Source of the DNA: Yoonia maritima
GTDB taxonomy: Bacteria; Pseudomonadota; Alphaproteobacteria; Rhodobacterales; Rhodobacteraceae
Reading direction: 5' to 3'
Assembly: GCF_003003285.1 (NCBI RefSeq)
Contig: NZ_PVTP01000013.1
Coordinates: 53,596 to 117,595 of the forward strand
DNA length: 64,000 nt
The translations under genes and the position numbers were made by a program. Positions within the stretch are counted from its first letter, which is position 1; every line of letters starts with the position of its first letter. Shown here in pieces: positions 57,144 to 64,000 of this stretch. Under the pieces are notes generated by a model. That model was not told the origin of the DNA. It did no database searches and saw only the letters and a program-made list of their open reading frames with translations.

Positions 57144-58966
57144 TGTTTCCTCGGCTGTATTAGTAACGCCTGTTCAAGATCACCTTTATCTCTAACTAAG
57201 GTCGGCGTAATTTCATTTCCCATCGCATTTTTCCACGTAGATCTATCCAACATGACCCGTTCGATAGTGTCTTCATAGAATAACCGATAGATCGTTACGG
57301 GCAATTCCTGCCCGCGCCGATAGGCACGCGCGCTTGCTTGCGCTTCAAGTGCAGGATTCCAAACTGGTGTCAGATGTATAACGACTGTCGCGGCAGTAAT
57401 GTTAAGGCCCGCGCCTGCAGCTTTTGGGTTCAAAACCAGAATTGCAGGACCTTTATGTGAGGAGAATGTATCAATAATCGATTGCCGTTCACTTGATGGT
57501 GTGCTGCCGTTAATCGCTCCCCAATATGCTGATGGCAAATCTTGGCAAGCTTCTCTAAGAAGGCCTCCCATTCGATTAAACATCGCGAAAACTATGACTT
57601 TTCGCTCCCCGGAAAAAGCTTCACCAATAAGAGACCGTGCTCGATCCATCTTAGCATTCATCAGAGGCAAACCTGGCGCCGGATCGATGACGGCGTCCTC
57701 ACCTTCTTCGTCACTTTCGTCTTCTTGTCTTAACCACGGGTGAGAGCAAACAAGTTGCAATTGTAACGTTGCGACCAGAGCTCCAGCAACAGGATATTTT
57801 TTTAGTGTAGCTTCACGGACGGCGTTGTAATGAGAGACAAGTTCGTTTTCCATTTCCAATGGAATGTCGATGTCTATGCGAGGAGGCAGATCACCCGCGA
57901 CATCAGCAACGCGCCGCTTGAGCATCAATGGTTCAACAATTTCAGAGATTTCTTTTGCTGTATCTATACCATCGGGATACCGCGCCTCAAATTCTGACAG
58001 AGACCCCAAAATACCGGGTACCGCAAAATCAGCCAATGACCATAAGTCGACTAAACTGTTTTCGACAGGCGTCCCCGTCATAGGAATAGTATGGTTGCGA
58101 GGAATAGTAGCGACACTTTGACGTCGAATTGAGTGAGGGTTTTTGATCGCTTGAGCTTCATCACATACCACCCAGGACCATTCAAACGCAGAAAAAATTG
58201 ATATATCGTTCACCATCGTGTCGTAAGTCGTGATAACAATATTGGTCTCTTGAAGACCTTTATATATGCCGGTGCGCTCTGCGCCTCTGTGAACCAATAC
58301 AGTCAGAGACGGCGCGAATTTTTCAATCTCTCGAACCCAATTCACAATCAAACTGGTTGGACATATTATTAACGCAGGAGATGAGGTTTTCGGTACTTCT
58401 AGTAGAAGAAGGGCAATTATCTGAAGCGTTTTCCCCAGACCCATCTCATCGGCGAGTATCAAGCCCCCTTCAGTTTTAGAAACCTCCCACATCCACTTCA
58501 CACCTTTGGCCTGATACGGATATAACTTTGCCATCAGCCCTTCGATTGAAATTTCGTCAGGATATTCCGCTGCAGTAGCTGAGCCAGAGGCCAAAGTGTT
58601 CTGTGACAATCGAAGTTCAATATCGCTATTCTCTAGCTCCAAATGGCGACGCACATCAGTGTAGCTAATTAGATTGTTGTCTTTTGGACCAAACATTTGA
58701 GAAAAGACGTCAACTGTATCGTTTGGTAGTGGCCGGACGATAGTCTTATCCAAAACCCAGTTATGAAAGTTGCTAGGAGCAGGATAAATTTCTTCTTTGC
58801 CCTTTACCAACCTTCGGCCTGCAAGACGTGCAGTTATGCCTAGTTCAGATCGTTCAATGAGTATAATGGGATCAATTATCCGCCGACTTACCACAAATCC
58901 GTCAGGCAAGACTTCGCTGAGTTTTGTGTAGTATTTGGGGAGCTGAGAATATGGGTCAGACATCAC
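57140..58966 (-). CDS. SNF2-family ATPase
   Basis: 608 residues (GTG 58966 or ATG 58963). Helicase-superfamily-2 motor of the SWI2/SNF2 type: motif I LADEMGLGKTLQI (172-184), motif Ia PTSLIVNWVREIEKF, motif II CDEAQAIKNP, motif III MTGTPVENSL, motif V NPKAAGAGLNITAA and motif VI SARAYRRGQ. A 150-residue N-terminal region is unrecognised. SNF2 motors translocate on double-stranded DNA and occur in several defence systems (for example DISARM). Its start overlaps the HNH gene by 11 bases. Confidence 0.95.
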   Translation of the reverse strand: MMSDPYSQLPKYYTKLSEVLPDGFVVSRRIIDPIILIERSELGITARLAGRRLVKGKEEIYPAPSNFHNWVLDKTIVRPLPNDTVDVFSQMFGPKDNNLISYTDVRRHLELENSDIELRLSQNTLASGSATAAEYPDEISIEGLMAKLYPYQAKGVKWMWEVSKTEGGLILADEMGLGKTLQIIALLLLEVPKTSSPALIICPTSLIVNWVREIEKFAPSLTVLVHRGAERTGIYKGLQETNIVITTYDTMVNDISIFSAFEWSWVVCDEAQAIKNPHSIRRQSVATIPRNHTIPMTGTPVENSLVDLWSLADFAVPGILGSLSEFEARYPDGIDTAKEISEIVEPLMLKRRVADVAGDLPPRIDIDIPLEMENELVSHYNAVREATLKKYPVAGALVATLQLQLVCSHPWLRQEDESDEEGEDAVIDPAPGLPLMNAKMDRARSLIGEAFSGERKVIVFAMFNRMGGLLREACQDLPSAYWGAINGSTPSSERQSIIDTFSSHKGPAILVLNPKAAGAGLNITAATVVIHLTPVWNPALEAQASARAYRRGQELPVTIYRLFYEDTIERVMLDRSTWKNAMGNEITPTLVRDKGDLEQALLIQPRKQ

Positions 58967-59771
58967 TACTCATTATCGCTTGGAGCTCCGATACAAGGTG
59001 TGGGGATGGTCGTTTCGTATGAACTGCCCTGTGGCAGTTCGGGCAAAGTGGGATTAAATCTGATAGTGGGTTATACTGTCGCGGCTGGCCAAGAGTTGAC
59101 AATGGTTGGATATGATGCACCTCAATAATCTTACCAGCTTCTCCGTATGTTTTGCTTGGAGAAATCCCGCAGCATTTGCACACGTGCCCATGGAGTCTAA
59201 GACATAGAAGGCGATTGCGGGGGTTTCGCTCTCGGCGAACAACCTCGACTGTTGTCAGAGCACCCTCCATTTCACCTGACGGATTTTCAGGTTCGTTGAC
59301 ATCATAACCAATCAATTCGGCCATAGCCGCCATCATCGGAACGATTACCTCTCGACTGGTCTTTATCGCTGCATCAGCATTATTGGAGCCTTGGTGGTGC
59401 TTCAGTCGTGCTGACATTCCAAAGGTTCCGTCCAACACCTGCCATGTGTCAGTGGTCTGCCCACCAATCGAGAGCTTTGCATTTGGTGAGATGCTAGAAA
59501 CCAGAGATCGAGCCAAAAGCTGATCTTCAGCTGGGGCCTCCGCAATCAGCTTTAAGGTATCCTTGGAATACATTCCGAAGCGTAGATCTACCTGATGTGA
59601 CTTTAGCCCATGAGCTCGCAACTCAACTACTGGTCCTGCGCTCTTCTTTAAGTCACTAAACCAGATGTCTAAGCCAGTTTGAAGGCCTCCAGAAACTTGT
59701 GACAGCGATATTCCTGCCCCGGTTCCTTCAGCAAGTTCCTCCAGGATTATCTCGGAATGATGCTTAAGCAT
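58956..59771 (-). CDS. HNH endonuclease
   Basis: 271 residues. The C-terminal 75 residues form an HNH nuclease: HVCKCCGI, IIEVHHIQPLS, NLIPLCPNCHRAVH-type arrangement (here SDLIPLCPNCHRAVHTK) with paired Cys for structural zinc. The first 190 residues are an unrecognised domain that may bind DNA or sense a mark. The ATG directly follows the ATPase stop with no gap. It is the most likely DNA-cutting subunit of the locus. Confidence 0.93.
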   Translation of the reverse strand: MLKHHSEIILEELAEGTGAGISLSQVSGGLQTGLDIWFSDLKKSAGPVVELRAHGLKSHQVDLRFGMYSKDTLKLIAEAPAEDQLLARSLVSSISPNAKLSIGGQTTDTWQVLDGTFGMSARLKHHQGSNNADAAIKTSREVIVPMMAAMAELIGYDVNEPENPSGEMEGALTTVEVVRRERNPRNRLLCLRLHGHVCKCCGISPSKTYGEAGKIIEVHHIQPLSTLGQPRQYNPLSDLIPLCPNCHRAVHTKRPSPHLVSELQAIMSSDV

Positions 59772-61412
59772 TTACTCTTCGCCAATACCTTCTTCGTCGA
59801 AATCCTCCAGCGTCGGCGTCGGTACTTCTCTCAACAGCTTTCTCAAATTCGACGAAACTTCTTCTCGAATATCCGCAAAAATAGGCTCTAGCTCTTCATT
59901 TACGTTATTTTGTTCAGCCATTGAAAATGCCCAAAGCAATAGGTCCATGCCCTGTACAGAGTAACCGCTTCCCGCCGCTCTCAAGTATATTTTTTGGTAG
60001 AAATCATGGTGTTTGTTCAAGAGAACAGCACCTACATGTCCTACATCACCAGCGCTACGATAACTCGGCTCCCACAAATCACCCGTCGTGATATTGTCGA
60101 CGGGGTTGATATAGAGCCCTTCCGCTTCGACATTGCTCTCAACCCTCTGTTTGATTGTGATCTTGCTTCCACGATTATTCGACACAACCGCTGTTTGTGA
60201 AGCAGCGTCAGCATCCTCTACGCCAGCCTTCCGAGTGTTGGTCGTATTTTCCACCGTTTTATTGGCCGACGTATGATCAACATTAGCTGCTGCCGCCGTC
60301 TTTTGAGTTTTCTTTCTATATCGAAGGTTAGCTTCCCGGCGAGGTGGCGTCAGAAGACTGACTAGGTACTCTGCCAACGCCGGATCAAGAAGTATCCTTG
60401 ATTTCTTGACGTCGATTGAAAAAGCTTCATCCAGCTCATGTCCAAAATCGAACTCAATCCGCAAAAGCGACATATGCGGGTCTAGGCCGCCAAAAACACT
60501 CAGCCAGCCGCCATCACTAATCAGTCGCCCTTCACGATAAATATAGAAGCCTTGCCCTCGGTTACTGATTTTAGCGCGCTCTTTCTCCGCAGACGTCAAA
60601 TCGTCGCTATGTGGTAAGATCCAAGCCGCAACTTTCGCGTTATGAACCTTGCGATCTTCAACTTCGATCTCCATGATTTGTGCCGTCTCAGATAGTACTT
60701 GGTCAGAGCGTTCTTTAAAAAACGGGTCCCATGGCACAACGACCCCTCCGTCGATCATCAAAGTAATGTTTCTTTGACGCTCGTCTTTTTCATCGATGAA
60801 ACGATGATAAATCATTCCAACATGTGAGCGGAGACCATCGGCAAGACGTCTGATGGCAGATTTCTCTTTTGCGCCCCCCGGCTCGTCATAGTTCTTGGTT
60901 AGAATTCGATCGCACTTTGACCAAATTACCAGCGTGCCGCTGCCAGAACCGCACAGTTCTTCAAATGTTTCACTTTCGTCGGTTGTAACAGGATCGCGGC
61001 GCATCTCCCAAAGCCCAATTTTCTCAACATGGTCGAGATCCCACGTAAGCTTGTTAAGGTCTTCACCTTCGCTTGTTCGGGAAATCAAGGTAAACTGACG
61101 ACAAACGGAGCTCGATGCAGTTTTCAGACCAAGCCCAAACTTCCCTAAGCTTTCGGGGTTTTCTCTTTCGGGTGCGCCATACCGCATCGCATGGAATACG
61201 CCCGCGGCGTCCATCCCTGTACCGTTATCGCCGAAATAGACGTACTTGCGTCCTTCTGTATCCATTTCGATCTGAACATTGATCTCGGAGGCACCCGCTG
61301 CGATACAGTTGTCAATAATATCGGAAGCCGCAGTCCGAAAATTGTAGCCAGTGTCTCGAAGCCCGTTGATTAGTCTTGGCGCGTCGGGTTCATTGATCAG
61401 TTCATCGGTCAT
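59772..61412 (-). CDS. GHKL ATPase, MORC/MutL-like
   Basis: 546 residues. The Bergerat fold is complete: N-box SDIIDNCIAAGA (30-41), G1 DNGTGM (62-67) and G2 GKFGLGLKTAS (90-100). The overall form resembles the MORC/MutL-like ATPases known from restriction-modification-type loci rather than histidine kinases or gyrase: no kinase or toprim part follows. The C-terminal half is unrecognised, with a Lys/Arg-rich stretch and a low-complexity Ala/Thr/Asn linker (about 370-400). Such ATPases dimerise on DNA as clamps. 91 bases separate it from the methyltransferase gene. Confidence 0.92.
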   Translation of the reverse strand: MTDELINEPDAPRLINGLRDTGYNFRTAASDIIDNCIAAGASEINVQIEMDTEGRKYVYFGDNGTGMDAAGVFHAMRYGAPERENPESLGKFGLGLKTASSSVCRQFTLISRTSEGEDLNKLTWDLDHVEKIGLWEMRRDPVTTDESETFEELCGSGSGTLVIWSKCDRILTKNYDEPGGAKEKSAIRRLADGLRSHVGMIYHRFIDEKDERQRNITLMIDGGVVVPWDPFFKERSDQVLSETAQIMEIEVEDRKVHNAKVAAWILPHSDDLTSAEKERAKISNRGQGFYIYREGRLISDGGWLSVFGGLDPHMSLLRIEFDFGHELDEAFSIDVKKSRILLDPALAEYLVSLLTPPRREANLRYRKKTQKTAAAANVDHTSANKTVENTTNTRKAGVEDADAASQTAVVSNNRGSKITIKQRVESNVEAEGLYINPVDNITTGDLWEPSYRSAGDVGHVGAVLLNKHHDFYQKIYLRAAGSGYSVQGMDLLLWAFSMAEQNNVNEELEPIFADIREEVSSNLRKLLREVPTPTLEDFDEEGIGEE

Positions 61413-61503
61413 TAATAAGCTCTCTACATTCCATACTAAGAGTACCTAAGTACCTTACAACCAATGATTGTTTTCGCAATGGCATCCTGAACAATTATCA
61501 GTC

Positions 61504-62745
61504 TTAGCCAACCTTCTTGAAGGAGGCCGACTTAACAAGATCAATGATATGCGGACGCATCAACCTTGCGACTTCGGCAAAAACCGGCACCGCTACAGAA
61601 TTTCCAAACTGCTTGTAAGCCTGAGTATCTGAAACAGGGATGCGAAAGCTATCGTCATAACCCATCAGGCGAGCACATTCCCTTGGTGTAAGGCGGCGCG
61701 GGTTTTTGACTAAGCCCTGACTGACGAGAATCTCGGATCCGTCTTTGTAATATCTGGCAGAAAGCGTTCGAGATATACTGTCCCCATCAACAAGACCAAA
61801 GCCAAAACCATTGCCTTTGGCTTTATGCTTCGCTGCGTACCCCTGTAGATAACCCCAGAGCTTGTCTGACAACGTGTATTTGCTGTTCACTTCTGCATCT
61901 GGTCCGACAGTGAACTGCCCCTCTGGCGATTCAGTCCCATTTTCCGGATGAAGAATATCTCGCATCCCCCTGCCTTTTCGACCCGGTAAAACTATGTCAT
62001 CGAAACAAAACTCTGTGCTTTCTCGAAATCCAACCATAACGATCCGCTCTCGGTGCTGCGGCACGAAATTGGCGGCATCAATGATCCGAGTATGTAATGT
62101 GTAGCCTAGTTCTTCTTCTAGCTTCCGTCTTATCACGTCAAACGTTCGGCCCTTGTCGTGGCTCTTAAGGTTTTTAACATTCTCTAAAAGAAATGCTGCT
62201 GGCCGATGATGCATCAGTATGCGCAGAACATCAAAAAAAAGTGTGCCTTGTGTTTCGTCGTCAAACCCATGCGCCCTTCCGAGAGCATTTTTCTTTGAGA
62301 CACCTGCGATCGAAAACGGCTGACAGGGAAATCCAGCAACAAGAACGTCATGATCTGGAATATCAGTAACATCGATATCTCTGATATCACCAGCGATTGG
62401 TCGATTATCAAGGAAGTTTGCATGATACGTTGCCTGAGCGAAACGATCCCATTCAGAAGTGAATACGCAACGCCCACCTTCCCCCTCCATTGCCTTCCGA
62501 AGTCCACCAATTCCGGCAAACAGATCTATAAAACGAAATTCGCGACCGCACTCATCCGGCTGGAGCGCTTCCAGCTGCATTCTGAGAAGCTTCATGACGC
62601 TTTTACGCGGATTTTCGGCTCCGCGCTTCCAGCGGTAAACATGACCTTCAGAGTACCCTAGGGCCTTAGCAGCTTCAGATACACTCCAGCCACTTTGCTG
62701 AATAAGCATCTCAAATTCATTCATCTTGCTCAGTGCTCCCGACAT
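61504..62745 (-). CDS. C5-cytosine DNA methyltransferase with N-terminal HTH
   Basis: About 413 residues from ATG 62745 (ATG 62724 also possible; TTG 62781 lies in a palindrome and is unlikely). An HTH of Cro/MerR-like type (WSVSEAAKALGYSEGHVYRWKRG) precedes the catalytic domain: FIDLFAGIGGLRKAM (SAM), GFPCQPFSIAG (catalytic Cys), ENVKNL, QHRERIVMVGFR, MGYDDSFRIP and QFGNSVAVPV. N-terminal HTHs in EcoRII/SsoII-type methylases repress their own promoter. Being first in the run it should mark host DNA for self-recognition. Confidence 0.95.
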   Translation of the reverse strand: MSGALSKMNEFEMLIQQSGWSVSEAAKALGYSEGHVYRWKRGAENPRKSVMKLLRMQLEALQPDECGREFRFIDLFAGIGGLRKAMEGEGGRCVFTSEWDRFAQATYHANFLDNRPIAGDIRDIDVTDIPDHDVLVAGFPCQPFSIAGVSKKNALGRAHGFDDETQGTLFFDVLRILMHHRPAAFLLENVKNLKSHDKGRTFDVIRRKLEEELGYTLHTRIIDAANFVPQHRERIVMVGFRESTEFCFDDIVLPGRKGRGMRDILHPENGTESPEGQFTVGPDAEVNSKYTLSDKLWGYLQGYAAKHKAKGNGFGFGLVDGDSISRTLSARYYKDGSEILVSQGLVKNPRRLTPRECARLMGYDDSFRIPVSDTQAYKQFGNSVAVPVFAEVARLMRPHIIDLVKSASFKKVG

Positions 62746-62752
62746 CAAATGT

Positions 62753-62791
62753 CTAGGAATTTTTCTGACATTTTGCTTCAAAAAATCCTAG
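62753..62791. promoter_or_regulatory. Inverted repeat upstream of the methyltransferase gene (candidate operator)
   Basis: CTAGGAATTTTT (62753-62764) and AAAAAATCCTAG (62780-62791) are 11/12 inverted repeats 15 bases apart, starting seven bases upstream of the ATG at 62745. It is well placed for autorepression by the methylase's HTH. Confidence 0.6.
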
Positions 62792-63243
62792 TACTGAAGC
62801 GTGTTATATGTACTTAATGAGAAGCCTTGCAACCTTGTTGAATCGTAATGGTTTCACATTTCCAGAACTTTGATGCCCGCTTTTCGCCTATAAAGCCGAG
62901 TAGTCCAATCAACCGATTGCGCGGCATCAAGCTCTGATGGAAATGCCGCACTCACAACCCGCCCAATCGACATCGTGCCTGTCCCTCTTTTTCTGCCACT
63001 CCAAAGTTTTCCGGTCTACTATTTCCTTACCGCGACTGCGGACTATCACTGAACAGGCCTCCACCGGCCTTAGGTGGTCGAACGGCGGTAACGGGTTCTG
63101 TTGCAGGCACCTCTGCAACGGGTTCTGTTACGACGGATCGAAAACAGGGGGCTGACTGGCCTTCAGTCACCTGCCATCAACGGTATTCTTTTTCGCGAAT
63201 TCGCGCGCGTGCGGTCAACCTGCCATTATGACCTAGCAACTTA
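62792..63243. other. Degraded region between the methyltransferase and the recombinase remnant
   Basis: 452 bases. Contains two copies of AACGGGTTCTGTT 26 bases apart (63089 and 63115). In the minus frame they encode a short repeat TEPVAEVPATEPV within a 47-codon frame (63027-63170) that ends GGGLFSDSPQSR. It looks like the tail of a lost protein. No intact gene is supported. Confidence 0.35.
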
Positions 63244-63645
63244 TCAGGACTCAGGTTCCGACTGCGTTGTCGAGTCGGGGCTAGTTTTGGCCAGAAGATC
63301 TGCATTGTATTCATCGACAGCGGCTTCGAGATCATCCAGCGCTGCACTGATTTTTTGGGACAGCCGAATACCAAAAATTTCAGCAACGGAATCTGCAACG
63401 GCCCAAACGCGGTTGATCAAGCGCTTGAAGATGTTTTCCCGCCTTTCTAAGTCAGCGGCGAAACGTTCGTTTTCGACTTTTGCGGCATCGATGGCGGCCC
63501 ATTCTTGGTCAGCCTTTTCACGCTTCGCCCGGTTCTCAGCAGCTTGTTCACGCACCCACGCGCCGGTCTCTTTCCGTTTCGGAGACGGCTCATCTTCACC
63601 GATGAAATCCTTGCCATATGCGAGGACCACACATGCCTTACACAA
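63244..63645 (-). CDS. Charged coiled-coil protein, probable remnant of a larger element protein
   Basis: About 133 codons, opening at TTG without a ribosome binding site and overlapping the recombinase remnant by some 30 bases. The sequence is highly charged and helical (EQAAENRAKREKADQEWAAI, DLERRENIFKRLINRVWA). It could be the C-terminal part of a mobilisation or phage-type protein whose N terminus was lost at the junction near 63640, but I do not recognise it. The gene may not be expressed. Confidence 0.4.
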   Translation of the reverse strand: MCKACVVLAYGKDFIGEDEPSPKRKETGAWVREQAAENRAKREKADQEWAAIDAAKVENERFAADLERRENIFKRLINRVWAVADSVAEIFGIRLSQKISAALDDLEAAVDEYNADLLAKTSPDSTTQSEPES

Positions 63646-63873
63646 ACGCCTTTTATCCCTTTAAAATTCGTGGTGAGTACGGTGCCAAGATCAAGGCTTT
63701 GGTTGGGAGCCTTGGCGATGAGGATACGAAGGCAGAAGCCATCGAACTTCTTCGCAGCCTTGTGACAGAGGTGCGCTTGCATCCAGATGAGAACGCCGAT
63801 GGAGGTCATGTGATTGAATTATATGGAGAATTGGCGGCAATCTTGGAGTTATCAGCCCCCAAAACGCAAACAG

Positions 63874-63893
63874 CCCGCCGTTTTACGGGCGGG
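63874..63893 (-). terminator. Hairpin downstream of tRNA-fMet
   Basis: CCCGCC (63874-63879) pairs with GGCGGG (63888-63893). On the minus strand it follows the tRNA by 13 bases and is followed by a T-rich stretch (CTGTTTGCGTTTTG), a likely terminator for the tRNA transcript. Confidence 0.65.
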
Positions 63894-63906
63894 GTGTCGG
63901 TTTCGT

Positions 63907-63983
<77 letters not shown>

Positions 63984-64000
63984 CTATTGTGCCTCGCGGT

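Noticed and set aside
62089..62130. Possible CRISPR-like spacing in the defence island
   Set aside because: No repeated unit occurs; the only repeat nearby is the two-copy AACGGGTTCTGTT at 63089 and 63115, too few for an array.
57140..62745. Assignment to DISARM
   Set aside because: SNF2 motor and C5 methylase fit loosely, but the PLD (DrmC), DUF1998 (DrmB) and DrmA helicase proteins are not seen.
62927..63118. 63-residue leftward frame and a 47-residue frame (63027-63170) in the degraded region
   Set aside because: They overlap each other in different frames, have no start signals and no known domain; most likely remnants.

Overview
The window looks like chromosome of a Rhodobacterales (Roseobacter-group) alphaproteobacterium. 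The evidence is the gene content and order: folC-accD, sppA/SDR/uvrC/pgsA/moaDE, phaAB, a complete urtABCDE urea transporter, many proteins typical of this group, and moderately GC-rich coding DNA. No lineage can be named from the sequence alone.

Layout. 1-9 kb: housekeeping and envelope genes (partial TPR protein, folC, accD, a CPBP membrane protease, ilvD, a lipoprotein, two unknown proteins, a DUF481 beta-barrel). 9-18.4 kb: two LysR regulators, fadH, a diguanylate cyclase, an OmpA-family protein, a GNAT, a CinA-like protein, sfsA and map. 18.4-25.5 kb: an orphan TRAP binding protein, a TerB-like protein, a trans-prenyl diphosphate synthase, a DUF2007 protein and methyltransferase, YdcH, phaB/phaA and a degenerate EAL protein. 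25.5-33.7 kb: moaE, moaD, pgsA, uvrC, a pteridine-reductase-like SDR, a 55-residue Cys-motif protein, an S49 peptidase, an ABC-2 exporter and gap.

34.1-43.9 kb: a co-directional cluster of a Ser/Thr kinase with an extracytoplasmic tail, an FHA protein, a PP2C phosphatase, three different P-loop/dynamin-like GTPases and two small unknown proteins, one possibly roadblock-like. Kinase, phosphatase and FHA together recall the regulatory module of type VI secretion, but no secretion genes are present. It reads as a phospho-regulated GTPase system of unknown purpose. 44.2-50.1 kb is the urea transporter operon.

51.5-63.9 kb is an acquired island. It lies between the 3' end of an initiator tRNA gene (63907-63983) and a 13-base copy of that end at 51479. 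It carries a remnant of a serine recombinase and follows a truncated EamA transporter. Its eight main genes, all leftward and mostly overlapping, form a restriction/defence-like locus: a C5-cytosine methyltransferase with an N-terminal HTH, a MORC/MutL-like GHKL ATPase, an HNH endonuclease, a SNF2-type ATPase, a stand-alone EcoRII-N-type DNA-binding protein, a large protein combining RNA-polymerase alpha-CTD-like and sigma-region-4-like motifs, a DGQHR/DndB-like protein and a protein with a HEPN-type Rx4H motif. I do not recognise this set as a named system; it is the best candidate for something undescribed.
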